Positions 31,501 to 40,720 of a DNA stretch of 64,000 nucleotides are shown here, piece after piece; the first letter of the stretch is position 1; every line of letters begins with the position of its first letter. The notes under the pieces are model-generated. The model saw only the letters and a list, made by a program, of their open reading frames with translations. It had not been told where the DNA came from and did no database searches. This DNA is from Cycas panzhihuaensis (lineage: Eukaryota; Cycadophyta): contig CM041465.1 in assembly GCA_023213395.1 (NCBI GenBank), positions 128,843,741 through 128,907,740 of the forward strand, written 5' to 3'. A program made the translations under genes and the position numbers.

Positions 31501-32330
31501 TTTGGACTCCTTATCTGGTGAGTCTTTAAATAATTGCCTTGTTATTTTATTTTTTCAGTATGTTGAAGGACCTTCATCCGCCTTTTCCTCATGATCACTT
31601 AGGTCCTTGGGGGTATCATCCACATTTATGTTTTCCTCCTTCCCTAGGGTTTCTTCTTCAATTGTAATATTACTTTGTTCTGTATTCCCTTGTAAGTTTG
31701 CCTTCTTTTCTGGGCTTATAACATCAGATCCAATTGGGGCGTGTGTTAGTACCATTTGTTCCCCATTTCTTTTCACTCCTTGTTGTTGGGGTGTCTGGGC
31801 TCCATTTGCCTCAGATTCTTCAACGGACTGCCCCTTAGTTTTGTTATTGTTCTGGCTTAATCTCTTTGCCCTCCTTAATTTAGATTCCCTTACTATTGTA
31901 ATGCCCTTTTTTGCTTAATTCTTTTCCCTTAGGTGAAGTACCCTTTTGTGGCTCTCCCACCTTCAAAGGCCTCTTAGGTGGCATTGGAAGGTCCCCTGGC
32001 CATCGAAGGCTTAGTTACAACCTACCATCACGATGACAGTTGGGGTTCCCTATTCTTTGAACATAATCTACTTAATGAAACTGCTGGCCTAGTCCCTCCT
32101 CAGTGGACGCAGGCAATAGAACCAATGTTGACTTTATATTTTCCTACACTTGTGAAATATGCACTTGCCAAGGGTCACAGGTTGATAGTCTAGTTAGGAT
32201 GAAGTCAACATGCTTGTATTTCCAGTTATTATCATCAAAATCACTTTATACACACACGACATTCATAACTATCACAACATCATCATCATCTATCATATTA
32301 AACCATCATTCATTCTTCATATGAGCATCA
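31501..32330 (-). pseudogene. Gyp1 gag N-terminal part
   Basis: Minus strand, degenerate. 31776-31555 is open and acidic. Further upstream TKPSMARGPSNAT near 32000 aligns with TKPLVPRGPFNAT in Gyp7 (54600) and a KGPPNAIKATYK-like stretch in Gyp2 (51880). The start codon is not determined. Homology to Gyp7 can be followed to about 32200. Confidence 0.6.
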
Positions 32331-32439
32331 TATCACACGTAGTATACAAGACCCCATGTAACTCTTATTTTATTAAGCAATAATCACAGATATATCCAGT
32401 TCTGGAACATATTCCTGCATATGTTCTAGTAGCCTGAAG
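32331..32439. other. Gyp1 leader fragment, no gene
   Basis: Noncoding stretch upstream of Gyp1 gag, cut by Gyp5 and continuing at 35616. TGAAG at 32435-32439 is the Gyp5 target duplication. Confidence 0.6.
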
Positions 32440-32912
32440 TGTAGCGATCTAGTTCTACTTTTATAGCAATTTTCCTAAAAAATACAAGTAATAATCCACA
32501 AAAATAATAACTAGATGCTGTCTTTCCTGAAGACGCGAGCTTCCCTCTTCGAGGCGAGGAACCCTACAAACTGTAGCCCCCAAATGGGTGAGCTAATTGT
32601 AGCCCTAGAACCGAAAATGCGTGACCAAAGAACCTCCGACGATGGTTTGGGATGCGGCCCAAACTTCCTATATATAGCGATCAAAATACTTCAATTAGAA
32701 GTTGGCCAAACTAGGTGATATTATCCTTAATACTGCTCAAATACAACTCGGCCAGAACTTCTCCAAAGACTGGCAGGTTAACTTTAAACGGTTATAACTT
32801 TTGATAGAGATGTCAGCATTGACTTTCGTCTGAACCATTGGAATCCTTATTCAGAGGCCTTCGATTTGAATGGTTACATGGCATAGTTTTGACTAGATTT
32901 TGGAATGGTACA
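32440..32912 (-). repeat. Gyp5 3' LTR
   Basis: 473 bp, TG...CA. Its minus-strand form aligns with the Gyp3 LTR, including shared blocks such as AAAAGTTATAACCG. TATA-like TATATATAGG (minus strand) near 32671. Confidence 0.94.
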
Positions 32913-32929
32913 ATTCCCTCCCCTTCAAA

Positions 32930-33265
32930 ACATGCTTTGCCCTCAAAGCATTGGTAAGGGCTTGTTTTCCTTCATCCATTGTTCAAACTCCTACGTTGCA
33001 TCTTTAAGCTCCAATGTCTTCCAGTTGATGAGATTCTTTCAATATCCTGGATCGCAAATTCTTGTGCCCAGTCTTCAATATTCCCTTAGGTTCCACTATC
33101 ATCATTCCTTCTTCATCCAGTGTTGGTAAATTCGTTTGTGGAGCCTCCTTCTCGCCCAACGTTTTCTTTAAACAAGACACGTGGAAGATATTGCGGGTTT
33201 TGCTTTCTGGTGGCAATTTTAACTGATCTATTGCATGTTCCAATTCCCTTTTTGGTGGCAGCCCT
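32930..33265 (-). pseudogene. Gyp5 integrase C-terminus and chromodomain-like tail
   Basis: Minus strand, 33243-33004 open: LKLPPESKTRNIFHVSCLKK, LGEKEAPQTNLPTLDEEG, VEPKGILKTGHKNLRSR, then shifted. Gyp4 has the same blocks. The stretch follows directly on the protease spacer, so the deletion junction lies at about 33240-33265 in the sequence HAIDQLKLPP. Confidence 0.88.
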
Positions 33266-33790
33266 TGGGGTTCTTCAAAAACTCCTTGCTGTTCTTCTAA
33301 GATTGCCTAAATCTTTGGAGGAACGTTTTTTATTTCTACTTTGTAACATGACATTATGTACGTTTGTGGATTTTTCTTTAGAATCCGTTCCATTCTGTGA
33401 GATGATATGAGTTGAACTGGCGGTGTGGATGGGGATTGCAGTTGATATTTGCGTCCTTTTTGTCGGAAACACATAAATCTTGTCATATAATTGGTAACGA
33501 TGTTCCCCAGCGTTTGTAGCCATTGAATTCCCAGAACTACGTCTACTCCACCTATGGGCATGGAAAACATACAAGTTGTGACCTTGTAATCATTGATCTG
33601 GAGAGTTGTGTCTTTGCAGTATCCTCCACACAACGTTGTTCTCCCATTTGCTATTGACACCTGGAATGTGTTGAGGGGTTTCACTTGTAATCCCAATTTT
33701 TTTGCCGATGCCTTGTTTATAAAATTGTGTGTACCCACTATCTACCAAGATCGATACTGGTCTCCCCTTTATTTGTCCTTGGAATCTTAG
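33266..33790 (-). pseudogene. Gyp5 aspartic protease
   Basis: Minus strand. VSILVDSG (DSG at 33734-33742) is followed by a one-base shift. The core is then open for 143 codons (33738-33307): HNFINKASAKKLGLQVKPLN, IGGVDVVLGIQWLQTLGNIV. It ends in the spacer VFEEPQGLPPKRE that normally precedes RT. Except for the shift, it is a well preserved Gypsy protease. Nearly identical blocks occur in Gyp3. Confidence 0.9.
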
Positions 33791-33949
33791 GGTTTGTGGG
33801 GATACTTGTTGCCCTGTAATGGCCTGTAAGGATATTTAGACATTCCCTATATCCACTTCTCGAAGCTCATCTTCCTCCCTTCCTACGCTCTGGTCTTCTA
33901 CTTCTTCCTATGCTACTTTTGGTATTTTTGCATCGTCGTTATTGATCAT

Positions 33950-34900
33950 GAAAACCTTCTTTTCTAAGCACCAGTGTTCCTTATTCCATTTCCCTCCACA
34001 CTTGAATCACGTTCCTTTCCTTATGGGCTCCTCTTTTGTTGTTCCTGAGCTTTCTATTGTATTTCGTATAGCTAATGGGGGGTTCACTTTTGTTCCCGAT
34101 CTGGCCCCATTAGGATTCTAAGTTTGATATGTTGGTGGCCCATATTTCCTTGTATATGTCGGTCTGCTATCTCGAAGTTCTGCCTCCACATTCCTTGCTA
34201 TTTGAATTGCTACTTGGAGTTGTGGTGGATCTGCTGCTTTAATTCTAAATTTGATCTGATTTTTCAGTCTGTAGTATCTTTTCTAAGACCATATATTGTA
34301 GCGTTTGGAATTGTTCTGTGTACTCTCGGATTGTTCCTTCTTGATGTAATTGTGTTAACTGAGCAAAGTAATCTATATTCCAAGAATCGTCATATTGCTT
34401 TACTAATCCTGCTCTTAGATTCTCCCAGGTCTGTTGCATTGGTAAGTTCATCTTTTTCCACCAACAGTACCATCTTAACGCCCTTCCGTTTAAGTGTAAG
34501 GATGCTATTTCCATCTTTTCCTTAGCTGTGGAGTTACAGACCTTGAAATAGTTCTCCATTTGTAAGACCCAATTAGTGATATTCTTGGAATACGGATCGA
34601 ATTTTTCCAAAGATAATCCTGCCCCTTTCCATCCATTATCCATGTTGGGAGTTCTCCTTTCGTAAGCTCGTCCATTGAATCTCTTGGTCTCATTTCCTTG
34701 ATTTTCTTGATCCATTTGATCTATGCCTGATGCAGTGTTGTTATCTATTTCTCTACCTGACACATTTTGTGTTTCTTGATCTGCTTTTGCTAGTAACTTC
34801 TGGATTAGGATTGTTAGAGCCCTTATGCTCTGGTTTAATTCTGATGCGCCTTCAATTTTTTCCTCTCAGGTTCTAGATTGGGCTTCCATCTTTTTGTGAA
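33950..34900 (-). pseudogene. Gyp5 gag with zinc knuckle
   Basis: Minus strand, 34763-34245 open (172 codons): LSLEKFDPYSKNITNWVLQM, HLNGRALRWYCWWKK, NLRAGLVKQYDDSWNIDYFA, REYTEQFQTLQYM. This is the retrotransposon gag domain. A zinc knuckle FKCGGKWNKEHWC near 33975-34015 has its first cysteine replaced by a stop. The start is not fixed; the frame is open upstream of 34763 only briefly. Confidence 0.9.
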
Positions 34901-35017
34901 TGAGCTTTTTCCCTATGAATGAGCTTTTTCCCTGACCTCAATTCCGTTTCTACTTCCCTTGGGGGGAAATTTTGACCTTTCTAAACTTTTACCTCTGCCC
35001 TTTCCCCTCGAAACGAA

Positions 35018-35029
35018 GCTCTGATACCA
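35018..35029 (-). other. Gyp5 primer binding site
   Basis: TGGTATCAGAGC on the minus strand, two bases from the 5' LTR; perfect initiator tRNA-Met type site. Confidence 0.94.
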
Positions 35030-35110
35030 CTTGTAGCGATCTAGTTCTACTTTTATAGCAATTTTCCTCAAAAATACAAGTAATAATCTACAAAAATAAT
35101 AACTAGATGA

Positions 35111-35275
35111 TGTCTTTCCTGAAGACGTGAGCTTCCCTCTTCGAGGCGAGGAACCCTCCAAACTGCAGCCCCCAAATGGGCTTGTAGTGATCTAGTTTTG
35201 TCTTTCCTGAAGACATGAGCTTCCCTCTTCGAGGCGAGGAAGCCTCCAAACTGCAGCCCCAAATGGGCGAGCTAA
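35111..35275. repeat. 89-bp duplication in Gyp5 5' LTR with embedded LTR terminus
   Basis: Unit 1 is 35111-35199, and unit 2 starts at 35200. The spacer end of unit 1 (35181-35199) reads TTGTAGTGATCTAGTTTT, a copy of the LTR's own left end (35031 on). Confidence 0.88.
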
Positions 35276-35368
35276 TTGCAGCCCTAGAACCGAAAATGCG
35301 CGACCAAAGAACCTCTGACGATGATTTGGGATGCGGCCCAAACTTCCTATTTATAGCGATCAAAATAC

Positions 35369-35452
35369 AATATTCTTCTTAAAACTGCTCAAATAGAAGT
35401 CGGCCAGACTGGGTAATATTCTTCTTAAAACTGCTCAAATAGAAGTCGGCTA
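35369..35452. repeat. 46-bp tandem duplication in Gyp5 5' LTR
   Basis: Units start AATATTCTTCTTAAAACTGC at 35369 and 35415. The other LTR has one diverged copy. Confidence 0.88.
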
Positions 35453-35615
35453 TAACTTCTCCAAAAATTGGCAAGCTAACTTTAAATGGCCATAACTTTT
35501 GATTGAGATGTCGGAATTGACTTTCATCTGAACCGTTGGAATCTTTGTTTAGAGGCCTTCAATTTAAATGGTTACATGGCATAGTTTTGACTAGATTTTG
35601 GAATGCTACATGAAG

Positions 35616-37533
35616 ACACTCGGTTACATACGTCCCATGCATACCAAAATGGATTACACTACGAAATGCTTTTGTTATCACATAGAACTAATGATGCTAG
35701 AATGAATCACTTGACTCTCACTCTTGAGAGTATACAAGATGAAATGACTCGACTCTCACATTGAACTAGTGAGAAAAGTGCCAATAAATACCATGATACA
35801 TGCCTTTTGGTGAATGTTATGACTTGTAGTCATAACCATTCCCTTTACAAACTGCACCTTTTCACTTAATCACATGTTTGTCAATTATTAACCATTCCTG
35901 ACCATTCTTATGTATGGATGTATGTTTCTCCATGCTGATATCCTTGGATCTAGGAGTTCTGGATCAAATTTGGGCATGCGTGCCTCACAGTTTTTGTTGC
36001 TCATTCTTGTTTTGCGAGCATACTTGAAAGGAATGTACCTGTATTACGTACCCCGAAAGTGCCTTTTTTGGCTCTTTTCACTGGATTTTCACATGCGTAC
36101 CTTCGTATGGTCTATTGGCTATGCGTACCTGCATTCTCAATGTTAGTACAAACATGCATTCCTGATTTTTCATAATCCAAGTATCATGCATGCCAAAAAT
36201 ATTCCCAACACTTGCATTGGGTATTGATATTGCAGCTATTTAAAGAAAAAAAAGTAAGATATTGTAGCTAACAAGTGATTTTAGAACTATCAAACACACT
36301 AATAGCGCTAATCTATTAAGAGATCCAACAGCTGAAAAATGTGAAGTAAGTTGAGGGCTAGGCTATCAAGTGGTCCAACCCTGATTTATAAGTGAGATCC
36401 AACAATTGGTCAAAGATCAAGTTTTAGTACAAAGAAGTAGGGTTGATCTGCACGACATACCGTGCTTTCCTTAGAGTTCTCAGCCCTAATAACACCCTTT
36501 TCACACCTCTCCCATAAAAATCATCTTAATTGTTGTGCATTGGCCATATGGCTGGGGGTCCCTAAGAGAATGCATCAATCTTAAGACTTTGAAGCAAGGT
36601 GTAGAACATTTTCAAGCCTCCCCACTTAAAAATTTTAAAGATTTTAATGACTTTTAATGTAAAGTGGGTTGCAAATGAAATTTTGGATTTCTTTGAAATA
36701 ACTTAATGCTTCAAATGAGTTTAATGTTGCCAAGTATGATGCTGATATGTTGAAAAATGATGCTTCCACGTAGTGCTTGTGAAATTCCTTAGTGCAAAAA
36801 TAAAATATTTTAAAGAGCACTAAATTAACTTTTTCAAAAAATAAGCACACAATGATGCCTTAGTATCTTTAATAATCCTCCCACGCTCCAAAAAGTTGAT
36901 TTTTGTTGATGATAGTGTGCTTTCGATGTCCCTTTTGTTGAGCCTAGACACCATGTGGGGAGCCTAATAACAAGTACAATGATGAAATTTTAACTTGGGG
37001 CAATAAAAATTTGCTTAAAAAGTAGTGTAGAAGTTAGAAAAAACACATGTAAATTTGTTTTATGTGCTAGGGTTGCTTAACTCTTAGAAAAAGTGATTTT
37101 TCCCTTAGAAAATGGTGAAAAAGTGATTAAAAATGATTAAATGGTGAACTTTATAAATAAAAGATTATTAAGAAAGGGATATTCCTTGGAATATCCTAAA
37201 TGATATAACGAAAAGTTTAAAACATTATTGTTGAAATCATTTTTTTTTCAAATGTCGAACCTTCACTTTGATGATGCACAAAAATTTGATTTTTGATTGA
37301 AAATCATCAAATATTGATTGATAGGGCTCAATTTTCTTTTGGAGTGATGTTTATTGGTTCAGTCAAAGATTTTGCAAGTCATACTCAGTGTTTTAAGCCA
37401 TAGGATGACGAAGAGTAGCCATAATTATCATATGGGAGCTACTACTTTATGCAGGTTTGCGGTATGGAAAGGAGAGTTTCCATTTGACGTGAGACCCACT
37501 AAGGTATATTTCTACTGTAGGAGAATGATTAGA
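35616..37533 (-). other. Long Gyp1 leader region, no gene
   Basis: About 1.9 kb between the Gyp5 insertion and the repeated leader. AT-rich, with short open frames only and no match to element proteins. By position it is the untranslated leader of Gyp1 on the minus strand. An independent insertion hidden here cannot be excluded. Confidence 0.5.
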
Positions 37534-37961
37534 GTGCCCAACATAGTTTTCCACATAGTAAGTGTGCCCAACAAGGTATACAAATGCCCAAGAGGGTTTT
37601 GGATACTATGAAATGTGCCCAACTATGTTTGAACAGAGTGCATGACAAACAAAAACTTGGAAATCCTTTAGATTTTTGCTTTTGTAAAACTTGAAACCAA
37701 CAGACAAGCATGCACTAGTAGAATTCCCCTTTCTTCCTGTACAATAGAATAACTTAGCACAATGTATATGTTTTTTCAGCATTGAAGTAAAAAATTTCAA
37801 AGAGTTATTCTAAAAATATTTTTTAAAGAGTTGAGAATAGAACAATTGCTTTGGATTACCTTTGTATGGCAAAGGTCATCGCCAAAGGAGTGCTATAAAA
37901 AACTAGCCTTCAAATCTAAAATAAAAAAACAATCTCAACCTAATGAGCTCTAATACCAAAA
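37534..37961 (-). repeat. Leader repeat, copy a (Gyp1)
   Basis: The leader sequence directly downstream (minus strand) of LTR a. It recurs at 38388-38891 with divergence. Shared blocks include TGTGCCCAAC-like motifs, AAGAGTTGAGAAT and CTAGCCTTCAAATCT. Confidence 0.85.
37947..37958 (-). other. Gyp1 primer binding site
   Basis: TGGTATTAGAGC on the minus strand, three bases from LTR a. One change from the initiator tRNA-Met site. Confidence 0.82.
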
Positions 37962-38387
37962 TGAACAAAGTGGATCATGAGGAGACAATGAAGGACTAGG
38001 TAAAGATGATTTACATCCATAACAAACTTGAAGCAAAAGCGCATAAACACATGAAAATATGGAGGAGAAGAAATTGATCCAATGTCCAATAAAATGACTT
38101 GTATTCAACTTAGGAGCATAGCATTACACTCATCTCTCAAACTATATATCACAAGAGAGAATGGTCTCTTATATAGATGAGAGAGCTATCCTTGGGGTTA
38201 CAACATGATTGCCAAGTGTCAATTATGCGTAGACTTGTGAAGGCATGCCTAAAGAGGGGGAAGTGGGTCATGGGCCCTTAAGTTACAACATGTTACAACA
38301 CTAGGAAAATTGTGTGAGTGTGTGCACTTTGTACATTAAGTATAAAGTGTGTATTTGATACATAAAAATAAAACAAAGGTTCTAATA
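37962..38387 (-). repeat. LTR a: Gyp1 5' LTR
   Basis: About 426 bp, alignable with 38892-39281. The minus-strand start TATTAGAACC is probably a decayed TGTTAGAACC, and the end is CA. TATA box CTATATAAGAG (minus strand) at 38166-38176. The orientation fits a primer site and leader running toward Gyp1 gag. Confidence 0.85.
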
Positions 38388-38671
38388 AAAAATGCGCCCA
38401 ACAGTGTTTGGACATAGTGAAGTGTGCCCGAGATGTGCAGAGTGAAGTGATACTCAACAAGGGTTTCAACTGCTTGAATAAAGTAAATTTCTCTTAATCA
38501 TTGTTCCAACAGAGTTTAGACAAAGTGCAAGTCAGATAGATCCAAGAGTAAGAAGAGATTTCCTCCTTAACAAAAAGCCAACAACTGAATTTTCTTTCTT
38601 TACAAGTCCTACAACCAACAAACAATGACCAACAAGCATACAAAAAATCATCTTCTTTCTCCTGCAAATTA

Positions 38672-38673
<2 letters not shown>

Positions 38674-38708
<35 letters not shown>
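38674..38708. repeat. (AT)n microsatellite
   Basis: About 17 AT dinucleotides inside leader b. A 13-base A run follows at 38721-38733. Confidence 0.97.
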
Positions 38709-38710
<2 letters not shown>

Positions 38711-38876
38711 TATTAAATCGAAAAAAAAAAAAATTCAAAGAGATACTTTGAAATATTTGAAGAGTTGAGAATGAAGCAAACTTCTTTGGATTGGCTTCAT
38801 ATGGTGAAGGTTGTCACCAAAGAATTGCAACGAAGAGCTAGCCTTCAAATCTGAAATGAAAATTCCCAACCTAGAT

Positions 38877-38888
38877 GTTGTGATACCA
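38877..38888 (-). other. Primer binding site beside LTR b
   Basis: TGGTATCACAAC on the minus strand, three bases from LTR b. The first eight bases match the initiator tRNA-Met site. It shows that LTR b also served as a 5' LTR. Confidence 0.75.
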
Positions 38889-38891
38889 AAA

Positions 38892-39281
38892 TGACAAAGC
38901 AGATTAAGAGGGGACAATGAAGGACAAGCTAAACAACATTCACAATGACAATAATTTGGAACACATGCATATAAGCACACTAAAAATATGGAGCAGAAGG
39001 AATTGATCCAATTTCCAAACTAACTTAGATAAAACTCAGTAGCATAATAATACACTCATCTCTCAATCTATATCAATACAAGAGACAATGGTCTCTATTT
39101 ATAATTGAGAGAGATTTATGAGTGTTGATCATGCATGCACTTGTGCAAACATGCCAAAGAGGGGGAAGGGGTCATGGACCCTTAAGTTACAACATGTTAC
39201 AACACCAGAAAAGTATGCACTTATACATTAAGTATAAAGCACGTAATTAATACATAACAATAAAACATAAAGGTTCTAATA
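38892..39281 (-). repeat. LTR b: Gyp2 3' LTR
   Basis: About 390 bp, same family as LTR a. The purine tract ATGGGGAGAA (minus strand, about 39282-39292) lies on its Gyp2 side, so it ends Gyp2. TATA box TATAAATAG (minus strand) at 39095-39103. Confidence 0.85.
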
Positions 39282-39292
39282 TTCTCCCCATT

Positions 39293-40720
39293 TGTAATCC
39301 TTGATAGTTGATAAGGAACAATATATGCTTTGCTTGATTTAACGAAAGTTTAGAAGATAAACTCTTGAGATAACATTAGTCATCTGTTGATCCTCCCTCT
39401 CATAAATGGCTTGTTTATTATTAGATACATCAACACTTGGCAGTCTACATGACATCTAAATGGGTTCAACAATAAGTATTGTTGAAACTTTTGAAGCACG
39501 TGAACCATTCCCAAGGCTTCTTTCTCTGTTACTAAATGGTTTTATTCTACTTTGATTAGCTTCTTGCTGGTAAACGAGATAGGATGATCGATATTTTTCT
39601 ACCCAAGTTGGGCCAAAATGCAATCAATCACGAATTGAGAGGCATCAATGTGCACATGGAATATCTTCTTCCAATCGTGAAATTGTAAGATGGGGGCTGT
39701 TGTGACATCATTTTTAAGGTCTGCGTAGGTTGTTTGTTTCTCTACTCCCCATTCCTATTTTGTGTTTTTTTAAGTAGCTTCTTAAGAGATCTTGTGATAT
39801 ATATGTATCGCTTTATAAATCCTTTATAGTAGCTGATGAGTCTAAGAATTCCCTTTTAACTATTTCTAGGTCAAGGGGTTTGAGAAGTTTATAATTGTAG
39901 CCACTTTTTCCAGATCAATAAGCAAGCCTTCCTTGCTTACTATGTGCCCTGAGAGATTTCCAAAAGTCACTAAAATTGTATATTTTTGTATGTTTAGGAA
40001 AAGTTTACAATCACAACATATATGCAACATTTACGGGACATTATTTACATGATTTTCTAGGATTTCATATAATGTCTAGTTGTTCGAAACACGACTACCT
40101 TATCCCCAATCATTTTCTTTAATATATCAAGTACAAGTCTTTGGAATGTAGCTAGGATTTTTGTTAGTCTTAATGACATAACATGGTATGCAAATGTATT
40201 GCATTTTGTAGCAAAGGTTGTCTTTGCCTAATCTTTTGGCACCATGCTAACTTGGTTGTAACCACTAAAGTTGTTTGTAGAGGAGTATGCTTCCTTTCCA
40301 CTAACCATTTCTATGACATCTTTTGTAAAGGGTATAGTAAAGGATCCTTTGTCATAACTTTGTTTAATTGGTGATAGTCAGTGCAAATCCATATTTTCTA
40401 TTCTTTTTCGGTACTATGACTATTGGATTGACCGGCTCACTATAGTCCATCTTCTAAATGTAACTGGCTTCTAACATTTTGTCTAATTTTGCCTTCTCCT
40501 ACTTAAACTTTGGAATCTTGATTAAGATTGGTGTGCAAGATGGTTATCTACTTATCACATTAGTTTTTGAAAGATTTTAACACCACATAGAGAGCGAAGG
40601 AGCATTATTTTACCATTTTTTGTCATTTTTCTACTTTCTGAGCATGCTGTGTGTGCATGGGGCTATGTTGATGTTGATTGATCATTAGTACTAGTCAACA
40701 TAGGCGTCGTTTAATTGGTT
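39293..40720 (-). pseudogene. Gyp2 reverse transcriptase and RNase H
   Basis: Minus strand, heavily decayed. RT blocks ATFQRLVLDILKKMIGDKVV near 40100-40160 align with Gyp1. The catalytic box FLDDW of Gyp1 has become FRTTR through a one-base loss and changes (about 40080-40100), so catalysis is lost. RNase H is traced by FHVDASQF-like codons near 39640 and a C-terminal HVDCQVLMYLIINKPF near 39400-39460. The purine tract follows about 100 bases later. Confidence 0.75.

Larger units (their letters stand above)
32440..35610 (-). mobile_element. Gyp5: internally deleted chromodomain Gypsy element nested in the Gyp1 leader
   Basis: Minus strand, 3' LTR 32440-32912, 5' LTR 35032-35610, perfect target duplication TGAAG (32435-32439 and 35611-35615). 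Primer site and purine tract (GAAGGGGAGGGAAT, minus strand) are intact. The 2.1-kb body holds gag, protease and the integrase C-terminus with the chromodomain-like tail. RT, RNase H and most of integrase are absent. Signals in cis look complete, so it could have moved with enzymes from a relative. Confidence 0.95.
35032..35610 (-). repeat. Gyp5 5' LTR with two internal duplications
   Basis: 579 bp against 473 bp for the partner. The excess is an 89-bp duplication (from 35111) and a 46-bp one (from 35369). TATA box TATAAATAG (minus strand) at 35347-35355. Confidence 0.93.
8924..38387 (-). mobile_element. Gyp1: Ty3/Gypsy element split by four insertions
   Basis: Minus-strand pieces in correct order: 5' LTR 37962-38387, primer site, leader (37961-35611 and 32439-32200), gag 32.3-29.8 kb, protease 24.5-24.1 kb, low-complexity linker 24.1-22.99 and 10.65-10.2 kb, RT and RNase H 10.2-8.9 kb. 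The interruptions are Gyp5, Cop3, Gyp3 and, at the left end, Cop1. Removing them leaves roughly 8.7 kb of Gyp1. The 3' end and 3' LTR lie before the window. Gyp2, Gyp6 and Gyp7 are relatives and allow each piece to be matched. Confidence 0.82.
38388..38891 (-). repeat. Leader repeat, copy b, between two LTRs
   Basis: About 504 bp matching leader a. It starts at a primer-like site next to LTR b and ends directly at LTR a without a purine tract. It carries an (AT)n run and a poly-A run absent from copy a. Confidence 0.85.

Noticed and set aside
36241-37530. Possible host intergenic DNA or a gene in the 35.6-37.5 kb gap
   Set aside because: No exon-like open frames, splice-consistent homology or gene motifs. 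Its position between the Gyp1 primer site and gag makes it leader.
37534-39281. A free miniature (TRIM-like) element
   Set aside because: The LTR-leader-LTR unit looks like one, but no target duplication or second purine tract bounds it, and Gyp1 and Gyp2 continue on either side. A tandem recombination product fits better.
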